Of a DNA stretch of 6,887 nt, positions 1-5,464 are shown one piece after another. A program made the translations under genes and the position numbers. Each line of letters opens with the position of its first letter. The stretch's first letter is position 1. Source of the stretch: CSBr16-58 sp051859825. GTDB taxonomy: Bacteria > Bacteroidota > Bacteroidia > Flavobacteriales > Schleiferiaceae. The stretch lies in contig JBHYFA010000119.1 in the NCBI GenBank assembly GCA_051859825.1, positions 1 to 6,887 of the forward strand, written 5' to 3'. Below the pieces are notes generated by a model. That model searched no databases, had not been told where the DNA came from, and worked only from the letters and a program-made list of their open reading frames with translations.

Positions 1-1
1 G

Positions 2-142
2 GTGCTGCTTTATACCTACGAATCGGATTTAGGTAACGGCTGGGAAGACCCCGAGGTGCATAACGATCCTGAGGAGGTTCGACAAAAGGCTTTGAAAATG
101 GGAACTAATATCCTTCGTTTTGTATTCCATGGCGCCCGCTGA
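2..142 (+). CDS. DUF4159 domain-containing protein, C-terminal fragment
   Basis: This open frame enters from the left edge and ends with TGA at 140-142, giving 46 visible residues. The stretch with YESDLGNGWEDPEVHNDP, followed by EEVRQKALKMGTNI, fits the end of DUF4159 domains as I remember them: the Gly-Trp-Glu-Asp turn, a His-Asn-Asp-Pro motif and a final Met-Gly-x-Asn strand. The molecular function of DUF4159 is not established. Members in this phylum are usually small exported proteins, but the N-terminus that would show this lies outside the window. The last 14 bases overlap the likely ATG (129) of the following methyltransferase, so the two are probably co-transcribed. The assignment is from motif recall only, on a short fragment. 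Confidence 0.75.
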   Translation: MLLYTYESDLGNGWEDPEVHNDPEEVRQKALKMGTNILRFVFHGAR

Positions 143-1304
143 TTTATTTTCTTTGTTGCAAACATCTAGGGCACAGGAAATAAGAACGCTGCTTGCTCAG
201 GAGCCTTTGGAGCGACTGATTTTTCGTTTGGCTAAAAATGAAAATGACAAAGCCATAGCAGTCCAACTCAACCTTCAGGAAAAGGCCAAGGCAAAGTTTC
301 CCGAAATTTTTCAAAGTAATCCGCATTGGCTCATTCCCAGTCAGCAGAGTATTGAGCAAGCAACCTCGGATGTTTTGGCCTTGCATAAAGTCAATTGTTT
401 TCCAGCAAATAGGGTAGTGGATTTAACCGGTGGCATGGGGGTGGATGTTTGGGGCTACGCGCATGCGGGATGCGAAGTTGTTTATGTGGAAAGAAATCCT
501 CAATTGGTGGAATATGCGCGTTGGAATTTTCAGTATTATTCAAATGTAGAAATCGTGGAGGCTGATGCCGAAACGTATATTTCCGAAGTTCCTTCTTCGG
601 TAGATCGTATTTATCTCGATCCGGATAGGAGGGTAGAGGCAAAAAGGAGTTTTCTCTTGGAGGAATCGAGTCCTAATGTGCTGCAACTGTGGAATGATTT
701 GCGACACGCCAACCGCGCATTACACATTAAATTGAGTCCGATGATGGACATGCGTTATCTGCTAGATGTTTTTCCCGAAGTACCCGATATTCGAGTTTTA
801 AGTTTGCATCGCGACCTAAAGGAAGTGTTGGTTTCCTTTCCCGGAACGGGTAAAATTATTGCCGAGCATTTTGCAAATAATCTGTGTCAAAGCATTTTTT
901 CCGCCACGGCAAACGAAGTAGATGCTCCTGCGCCAACTGCGCAAGTAGGTCAGTTTGTTTACGAGCCCTTCCCGGCTATGATGAAAATGGCTTGTTGGGG
1001 CGCATTATCGAAAGCATTTAATGTGTGGCAACTCGATAAGCACTCCCACCTTTTTTCATCCGATGAATTGGTGGCGCATTTTCCCGGAAAAAAATGGAAG
1101 GTTGAACGAGTTGGAAAGCCCGGCGACCGATCCCTGATTGATTCCAATGGCATGCATATAATTAGCAGAAATTTTCCTCTCCAAGCCGATGCTATTCGGA
1201 AAAAATACCGAATTAAGGAAGGGCATAAACTGCTTTTGGCAACGAGCAATGAAGCAAAAAAAGTTTGGATTACCGCTTTAAAAGTAGATGTTTCAGAGAA
1301 ATGA
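129..1304 (+). CDS. Class I SAM-dependent methyltransferase with THUMP-like C-terminal domain (PG_1098-type)
   Basis: A 391-residue protein. Residues 1-90 are a mostly helical N-terminal part. A Rossmann methyltransferase core follows: motif I VVDLTGGMGVD (96-106) for SAM binding, an acidic E121 at the end of strand 2, D146 in EADAETY, and the family signature DPDRR (164-168; DPARR in relatives I recall) in the catalytic position where many RNA/DNA methylases have DPPY. KLSPMMDM (201-208) and YEPFPAMMKM (278-287) are further conserved-looking blocks. Residues ~320-385, with ISRNFP (345-350) and IRKKYRIKEG, match the THUMP-like tail. The arrangement suggests an RNA methyltransferase, but neither base nor substrate can be read from sequence. 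The ATG at 129 is preferred over an in-frame TTG at 120. It overlaps the upstream gene by 14 nt, which suggests translational coupling. No good Shine-Dalgarno is seen, as is usual in Bacteroidota. Confidence 0.88.
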   Translation: MAPADLFSLLQTSRAQEIRTLLAQEPLERLIFRLAKNENDKAIAVQLNLQEKAKAKFPEIFQSNPHWLIPSQQSIEQATSDVLALHKVNCFPANRVVDLTGGMGVDVWGYAHAGCEVVYVERNPQLVEYARWNFQYYSNVEIVEADAETYISEVPSSVDRIYLDPDRRVEAKRSFLLEESSPNVLQLWNDLRHANRALHIKLSPMMDMRYLLDVFPEVPDIRVLSLHRDLKEVLVSFPGTGKIIAEHFANNLCQSIFSATANEVDAPAPTAQVGQFVYEPFPAMMKMACWGALSKAFNVWQLDKHSHLFSSDELVAHFPGKKWKVERVGKPGDRSLIDSNGMHIISRNFPLQADAIRKKYRIKEGHKLLLATSNEAKKVWITALKVDVSEK

Positions 1305-1358
1305 CTGAATCTACCAAGAATTAAGATTTTCTAGTTACGGCAGCATCAATATTTCGTG

Positions 1359-1366
1359 TATTTTTG
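1359..1366 (+). promoter_or_regulatory. Candidate Bacteroidota -7 box (TAnnTTTG)
   Basis: TATTTTTG is an exact match to the primary-sigma -7 consensus TAnnTTTG of Bacteroidota and lies 16 nt before the ATG at 1383. No convincing TTTG -33 element lies about 19 nt upstream; the nearest sequence is GTTACGG around 1335-1341. Transcription from here would make the GTG at 1356 unusable as a start and supports the ATG. The motif is short in an AT-rich spacer, so this is tentative. Confidence 0.35.
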
Positions 1367-1382
1367 GCCAAAATTAATCATT

Positions 1383-1589
1383 ATGCGCAACACACTTTTC
1401 ATCATATCTGCATTATTGTTGACTTCCAGCCTCTTCGGTCAAAGTCAGGAATTGGTTCAGTTAGATAAGGAACCAGTGGACTTTTCCAATCCGTGGAATA
1501 TCGTTTTATTCATCATTTTTCCGATTGTGCTGGCGGTATTTTACTTTTGGTGGTTGAAGCAGCAGAGGAAGGAGCGTGAAAATAAATAG
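1383..1589 (+). CDS. Small exported/membrane-anchored protein, 68 residues, function unknown
   Basis: The protein begins MRNTLFIISALLLTSSLFGQ, a clear signal-peptide-like segment (positive start, hydrophobic 4-16, possible cleavage after about residue 19). A short acidic stretch follows (about 22-37, with LDKEPVDFSNPW), then one transmembrane helix (about 38-57, ending in FYFWW), then a strongly basic tail (KQQRKERENK). This layout, with the DFSNPWNIVLFIIFP block, resembles a family of tiny Bacteroidota proteins that databases often label adenylosuccinate synthetase. That label cannot be right here: there is no nucleotide-binding motif and the protein is far too short for PurA. Topology would put the acidic loop in the periplasm and the basic tail in the cytosol. 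The ATG at 1383 is chosen over the in-frame GTG at 1356, because the extra nine residues would precede the signal peptide and overlap the candidate promoter. Its TAG stop lies inside a 7-bp direct repeat flanking the palindromic element downstream. Confidence 0.75.
   Translation: MRNTLFIISALLLTSSLFGQSQELVQLDKEPVDFSNPWNIVLFIIFPIVLAVFYFWWLKQQRKERENK
1583..1589 (+). repeat. TAAATAG direct repeat, left flank (candidate target-site duplication)
   Basis: This copy ends exactly with the TAG stop of the 68-residue protein. An identical heptamer lies at 1732-1738, just beyond the right end of the palindromic element. The sequence is AT-rich, so a chance match cannot be excluded. Confidence 0.45.
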
Positions 1590-1731
1590 AGTCTGTCCAT
1601 AAAGTCCATTAGCGGCGTTGCACTTGGATTGAAAACAGTCATTGACTTTAGTCAACTCCTTGTTTTTCAATCCTGCGTGCGCCTTGCTACTGAACTTTCT
1701 GAATCAGACTCTTGACTTTATGGACAAACAC
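1590..1731. mobile_element. MITE-like palindromic element with 16-bp terminal inverted repeats
   Basis: Non-coding, about 140 bp. The left end GTCTGTCCATAAAGTC (1591-1606) is repeated inverted at 1714-1729 with one mismatch; the inner 13 bp (1594-1606 against 1714-1726) are perfect. Inside, GGATTGAAAACA (1626-1637) pairs with TGTTTTTCAATCC (1661-1673) with one bulged base, around a central perfect dyad TTGACTTTAGTCAA (1642-1655). Between these, AGC-GGCG on the left and the complement of GCGCCTTGCT on the right extend the pairing imperfectly, so almost the whole element can fold as one hairpin. TAAATAG occurs directly outside each end (1583-1589 and 1732-1738), as expected of a target duplication. 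There is no transposase, so it would need help in trans. As transcribed RNA the hairpin could also end or protect the upstream message. Calling it mobile is inference from structure. Confidence 0.6.
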
Positions 1732-1738
1732 TAAATAG
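1732..1738 (+). repeat. TAAATAG direct repeat, right flank (candidate target-site duplication)
   Basis: Exact second copy of the heptamer at 1583-1589. If it is a target duplication, the element boundaries are 1590 and 1731, leaving one unpaired base outside the terminal repeat on the left and two on the right. Confidence 0.45.
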
Positions 1739-1741
1739 TTG

Positions 1742-1772
1742 CTGTCTATAAAGTCCGAGAGCTTCGTTTCCA
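1742..1772 (+). repeat. Diverged solo copy of the palindromic element's left end
   Basis: CTGTCTATAAAGTCC (1742-1756) matches CTGTCCATAAAGTCC of the left terminus (1593-1607) at 14 of 15 positions, in the same orientation. Weaker similarity continues: AGC, then CGTT at the same spacing. No partner arm is seen before the next gene at 1800. It may be the remnant of an older, truncated copy, or an extra binding site for whatever recognises the repeat. It lies 28-58 nt upstream of the DUF308 start, so it sits in that gene's leader or promoter region. Confidence 0.55.
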
Positions 1773-1799
1773 TTTAATCAAAAAACAAAAACAACGAAT

Positions 1800-2354
1800 A
1801 TGGATGTTAAAAAATTCTGGTGGAAATTAGCGCTACGTGGTGGCGTATTAGCCTTTTTGGCTTTGTTTATTTTTATGTATGATTCGCTGCAACTGGTTTT
1901 TACCTACTGGGGAATTTCTATGTTGGTGATTGGAATAGGAACGGGAATATATGCGAATCGTTTGCGAGTAAAAGAACAATCATGGTTTTTTCCCGCTATT
2001 TTGGCAACGCTCGATTTGGTTTTAGCACTTATCGTACTCATCTACACCGATGCATTTTTACAGGTTTTCCGATTGATTGTAGGAGGCTGGGCAGTGGGAA
2101 TTGGTTTCCTACTGGTTTACATGGCTATGCGCAATGAAAAGCAAAAGTGGATTCTATTAATCAACGGTATGGTATCAATTGGATTGGGTATATTAATCAT
2201 CGTTAATCCCTTTGAAGAAGGTTCGTTTGATAATTACTTATTGGGTTTATACAGCTTAGCCTTAGGTGGTTATTTGATTTTGCTTTCTTTCAAACTAAAA
2301 CCCAAAGCAGCCGATATTCCGTTGGAGATTGATGAACCCAAGGAAGAGGACTAA
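1800..2354 (+). CDS. DUF308/HdeD-like six-helix membrane protein
   Basis: A 184-residue inner-membrane protein. Six hydrophobic helices fall at about 9-27, 30-51, 63-82, 88-109, 116-136 and 145-164, ending in a hydrophilic acidic tail (EIDEPKEED). The opening WWKLALRGGVLAFLALFIF, followed by a short loop and a glycine-rich second helix, resembles the repeated two-helix unit of DUF308 (HdeD family). HdeD in Escherichia coli is linked to acid resistance, but most members have no known function and none is assigned here. The ATG at 1800 follows an A-rich leader (tcaaaaaacaaaaacaacga) typical of Bacteroidota start regions. Its stop overlaps the stop of the convergent glycosylase gene by 4 nt (2351-2354), leaving no room for a separate terminator. 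Confidence 0.75.
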   Translation: MDVKKFWWKLALRGGVLAFLALFIFMYDSLQLVFTYWGISMLVIGIGTGIYANRLRVKEQSWFFPAILATLDLVLALIVLIYTDAFLQVFRLIVGGWAVGIGFLLVYMAMRNEKQKWILLINGMVSIGLGILIIVNPFEEGSFDNYLLGLYSLALGGYLILLSFKLKPKAADIPLEIDEPKEED

Positions 2355-3130
2355 GCTTGACAGCCGGAGCAGTAGAATGTTGTTCTTCCTCCTAATGTAG
2401 CTTTTTCAATCGGAGCTTTTTGTTCACACGGACATACCCCGTCTGGTTTACGATAATTGACGAAAAAATTTGCTGGAAAATCGCCGTAATGCGTATCGGC
2501 GGTGATAGCTTCGTTGGCTATTTCCTTGGTGGTTGCCAGTAGTTGAAGCGCTTCCTTTTGGCTCAATGAATCCCCAGATTTTCTCGGGTTTAATTTGGCT
2601 CTAAACAAAGCTTCATCTGCCAGCCAATTACCTATTCCTGCTACGATGTTTTGTTTGAGCAAAATGGCTTTCAGGCTTAACTTGCTCGATAAAAACATTT
2701 TATACGCATCTTCATTTTCACTGTTCAACAAGTCCTTACCCAGCTTTTTAGCGTTTGCAAAACTTTCAACGCTATTGATCACATCCATTTTTCCAAATGT
2801 TCGCGGATCGGTGAAATCCATGCGAATACCGTTATCGAAGTACAAGTTTAATCTGCTGTAATTCGAAATTTCTTGGTTGTGCGGATAAAATTCCAAACTC
2901 CCCGTCATACCAAAATGCAGATGCAAGTAACAGTTTCCGAAGTTTAGAAAAAGGTATTTTCCTATTCGTTTAGTTTCACTTAGCGATTGATTGAGCAAAG
3001 CTTCCTGCCAATTTTTCGCCAACTTCTTTGATAAGCGCTTGTCGGGATTGTCTATGCGAATGAGTTTGGCATTTAGCACGTTAGACTCTAGTTTTCTCCG
3101 CATTACTTCAACTTCGGGTAGCTCAGGCAT
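2351..3130 (-). CDS. mutM: Fpg/MutM-type formamidopyrimidine-DNA glycosylase/AP lyase
   Basis: A 259-residue base-excision-repair enzyme expected to remove 8-oxoguanine and formamidopyrimidines and to nick the abasic site by beta,delta-elimination. It starts MPELPEVE, with the catalytic proline and Glu3 after Met removal. K58 (RIGKYLFL) corresponds to the catalytic beta-hairpin lysine. M75 (HLHFGMTGSL), R110 and F112 (DPRTFG) match the residues that fill the gap left by the flipped base. GIGNWLADE (165-173) is the helix-two-turn-helix signature with N168. GGR (247-249) holds the zinc-finger arginine. The zinc ligands are C233, C235, C254 and C257. The first pair is C-P-C, not the usual C-x2-C, and the linker is correspondingly longer. 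MutM is preferred over Nei because of the PELPEVE start and the Met/Arg/Phe set. The gene ends in a 4-nt convergent overlap with the DUF308 gene and no partner is visible in its own direction. Confidence 0.93.
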   Translation of the reverse strand: MPELPEVEVMRRKLESNVLNAKLIRIDNPDKRLSKKLAKNWQEALLNQSLSETKRIGKYLFLNFGNCYLHLHFGMTGSLEFYPHNQEISNYSRLNLYFDNGIRMDFTDPRTFGKMDVINSVESFANAKKLGKDLLNSENEDAYKMFLSSKLSLKAILLKQNIVAGIGNWLADEALFRAKLNPRKSGDSLSQKEALQLLATTKEIANEAITADTHYGDFPANFFVNYRKPDGVCPCEQKAPIEKATLGGRTTFYCSGCQA

Positions 3131-3338
3131 GGTTTTTTTCTTTTGATAAACAAAGTGTAGATGAAAGTGTTTGCGGGAGTTAGCAATAAATGGAGTTGCT
3201 TGAACTTTTTTGCAATAAATCGTCGTATTCTTAATAGATGCTCAAAATGCTCTATACGTGTGGGCGCTTAGCATACGAATTNNNNNNNNNNGTTTAATTC
3301 TTTGGTCAGATTTCTATTTTAATTAATATCAACACTTT
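3131..3338. other. Spacer between divergent genes, interrupted by an assembly gap
   Basis: This stretch should hold the promoters of both the minus-strand glycosylase and the plus-strand peptidase. I see no exact TAnnTTTG on either strand. The nearest is TACACTTTG on the minus strand (complement of 3151-3159), with one base too many. GCAATAAAT occurs twice (3183-3191 and 3212-3220), 29 bp apart. No open frame, RNA gene or strong hairpin was recognised. Confidence 0.5.
3282..3291. other. Run of ten N (scaffold gap)
   Basis: Exactly ten undetermined bases separate the glycosylase upstream region from the peptidase upstream region. A round number like this is usually a placeholder joining two contigs, so the real distance and any sequence between them are unknown. 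Confidence 0.97.
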
Positions 3339-5462
3339 ATGCTAGTTAGGTCATTTGTTCTCTTTCTATTCATCATCTCTTCATTTCTCCTACGCGCCGG
3401 TGAAGGAATGTGGGTTCCTCTTTTTTTAGAAAAATTAAATGCTGATGAAATGCGTGCGCTCGGAATGCGCATCACGCCAGAGGATATTTTCAGTTTTGAA
3501 AAAGCGAGCCTGAAAGATGCCGTTGTGATTTTTGGCGGCGGTTGTACCGGGGAGATGCTTTCGGCAAAGGGACTTCTTATGACCAACCACCATTGTGGAT
3601 ATGGGCAAATCCAGTCGCACTCTACTGTGGAAAACGATTTGCTTACCAAGGGTTTCTGGGCTATGTCGGCCAATGAAGAGCTCACCAATCCCGGTCTCAA
3701 AGTGACTTTCATTCGCTACATGGAAGACGTTACCGATAGAATATTGAATGATAACGTAATAGGCGAAAATGTACAGAAGCTTATTCGTGAATACGCTAAC
3801 GAATATCCAAACTACGAATTTGAAGTTAAGCCTTTTTATTACGGCAATCAGTATATTATTATTGGAAAGGAGAGCTTTCGTGATGTTCGCTTGGTAGGCG
3901 CACCTCCTTCTGCCATCGGAAAGTATGGTTCAGATACGGACAACTGGATGTGGCCCCGCCATACCGGTGATTTCATGTTTTTCCGTGTGTATGCCGATAA
4001 GGATAATAACCCAGCAGATTACAGTCCAGATAATGTGCCTTATGAACCTCGCAAGCACATGAGCGTAAGTGCCAAAGGCGTAAAAGAAGGCGATTTCACC
4101 ATGGTTTTTGGTTTTCCCGGAAGCACGCAGCAGTACTTGCCAGCCAGAGAAATTCAAAATATTACGCAGATTTACAACCCAGAGCGCATTGAAGTTCGCG
4201 ACCTTCTTTTGGGTAACCTCAATCGTCGTATGCGTGAAAGTGATGAGGTGCGAATTCAATACGCCGCGAAATATGCGCGTATCGCAAATGCATGGAAAAA
4301 ATGGCGTGGTGAAAATATCGGTATTCGTGAAAGCCGTGGCATAGAGCGTAAGGAAGAAAACGAATTTGAGTTTCGTCGTCGCTTGCTAAGTAACCCTCAG
4401 TGGAGTCAAGATTATGGTTATGTGCTCGACAGTTTGAATCATTTATACTCTTCCATCGTTCCTTACAGCCGTGTGCGCAATTATTTTATTGAAGTTGGTA
4501 TTCAGGGCGTGGAGTTTTTGAATATTATGCGCGACGTTGTTTCGCTAACGAAACAAGCGGAGTCTGGAAAAATAACTGAAGATGTTTGGCGTGAAAAGAT
4601 AGAAGCAGCTTTTGGTAAAATGAAGAAGGATTACAGTTTAGAGGCCGATCAGGAGGCTTTTGCCACCTTGATGCCCCTATATATTCGTCGTCTTGCGGAG
4701 CTTACACCTAAACGCATTCAAGCCTTAGACGATCGAAATAAAGGCGACTGGGAAGCCATAGCAGAAGCAGCATTCAGCGACAAGTTTTTCGAGCGTTTTG
4801 TTCAAGGTTTCAATGAAAAAACCAAGCTCAAAGCTTTTGCTAAAGCGATGAGGCGTAATGCACTCTACGAAGTTTCAGATGCAATGGTGCAAAATTATTT
4901 CACTGTAGTTGCACCCAAATGGAATGAGCTCAACGCGCGTATTCAAGAGCATCAAAAAACGTATATGGAGGCATTGATGACGGTTTTTAGTGAAAAGCGC
5001 TTCTATCCTGATGCGAATTTCACCTTGCGCGTGGCCTACGGACAAGTAGAAGGATTCGCTCCGCTCGACGCTGTGCAGTACCACTGGCAAACTACCGATT
5101 TGGGTATTTTGCAGAAGTATGTACCGGGCGATTATGAGTTTGATTTGCCACTTGACCTAGTTGATTTACTGAGAAAAGAAGATTTTGGTAAGTACGCAGA
5201 TGAAGATGGCCGTTTGCCCGTATGTTTTGTAGCGAGTAATCATACCACCGGTGGAAATAGTGGGAGTCCGGTGCTCAACGCTGATGGCCACTTAATCGGT
5301 ATCAACTTCGACCGTGCTTGGGAAGGAACCATGAGTGATTTGAATTACGACATATCTCGATGCCGGAATATTATGGTGGATGCTCGATATATTTTATGGG
5401 TGGTTGACGTGTACGCGGGTGCTGGCTACCTTTTGGATGAAATGGATATTATTTGGGAATAG
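3339..5462 (+). CDS. S46 family dipeptidyl-peptidase, DPP11-like (Asp/Glu-specific)
   Basis: A 707-residue exported serine peptidase that would release dipeptides from the N-termini of oligopeptides in the periplasm. A signal peptide covers about residues 1-20, and the mature part begins GEGMW, as in the S46 family. The chymotrypsin-like halves flank a large helical insert (about 270-560). The catalytic triad is H85 (LLMTNHHCGYG), probably D211 (PRHTGDFMFFRVYA) and S641 (TTGGNSGSPV). S46 specificity depends on a residue 18 positions after the serine: arginine (R673 with S655 in Porphyromonas gingivalis DPP11) selects Asp/Glu at P1, while glycine marks DPP7. Here it is R659 in GINFDRAWEG, so acidic specificity is predicted. 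Length is close to the usual 700-720 and there is no T9SS sorting domain. The phosphatase gene follows after 2 nt, implying one transcript. The start ATG lies 47 nt after the N gap. Confidence 0.94.
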   Translation: MLVRSFVLFLFIISSFLLRAGEGMWVPLFLEKLNADEMRALGMRITPEDIFSFEKASLKDAVVIFGGGCTGEMLSAKGLLMTNHHCGYGQIQSHSTVENDLLTKGFWAMSANEELTNPGLKVTFIRYMEDVTDRILNDNVIGENVQKLIREYANEYPNYEFEVKPFYYGNQYIIIGKESFRDVRLVGAPPSAIGKYGSDTDNWMWPRHTGDFMFFRVYADKDNNPADYSPDNVPYEPRKHMSVSAKGVKEGDFTMVFGFPGSTQQYLPAREIQNITQIYNPERIEVRDLLLGNLNRRMRESDEVRIQYAAKYARIANAWKKWRGENIGIRESRGIERKEENEFEFRRRLLSNPQWSQDYGYVLDSLNHLYSSIVPYSRVRNYFIEVGIQGVEFLNIMRDVVSLTKQAESGKITEDVWREKIEAAFGKMKKDYSLEADQEAFATLMPLYIRRLAELTPKRIQALDDRNKGDWEAIAEAAFSDKFFERFVQGFNEKTKLKAFAKAMRRNALYEVSDAMVQNYFTVVAPKWNELNARIQEHQKTYMEALMTVFSEKRFYPDANFTLRVAYGQVEGFAPLDAVQYHWQTTDLGILQKYVPGDYEFDLPLDLVDLLRKEDFGKYADEDGRLPVCFVASNHTTGGNSGSPVLNADGHLIGINFDRAWEGTMSDLNYDISRCRNIMVDARYILWVVDVYAGAGYLLDEMDIIWE

Positions 5463-5464
5463 AT

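Noticed and set aside
71..76. GAGGAGG as a Shine-Dalgarno for the methyltransferase
   Set aside because: It is more than 50 nt upstream of the start and lies inside the DUF4159 coding sequence, where it encodes part of PEEV.
1356..1382. GTG start adding nine residues to the small membrane protein
   Set aside because: It would put YFWPKLII before an ordinary signal peptide and overlap the TAnnTTTG motif; the ATG at 1383 is the better start.
1626..1673. Internal hairpin as a simple intrinsic terminator
   Set aside because: The stem is AT-rich and no T-run follows the right arm. The wider terminal-repeat structure is not explained by a terminator.
1583..1799. Palindromic region read as an integron attC site following a small gene cassette
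   Set aside because: The size and the small upstream gene fit, but the ends lack the RYYYAAC and GTTRRRY core sites, and there is no second cassette or integrase in view.
3151..3159. Minus-strand TACACTTTG as the promoter core of the glycosylase gene
   Set aside because: It has three bases between TA and TTTG, not two, and no convincing -33 element was found.
3183..3220. GCAATAAAT direct repeat as an operator
   Set aside because: A 9-bp AT-rich repeat occurring twice is weak evidence, has no dyad symmetry and lies near an assembly gap.
3329..3712. 127-residue minus-strand open frame opposite the peptidase N-terminus, and similar long antisense frames
   Set aside because: They lie within well-supported genes, show no recognisable domain and have composition typical of shadow frames.
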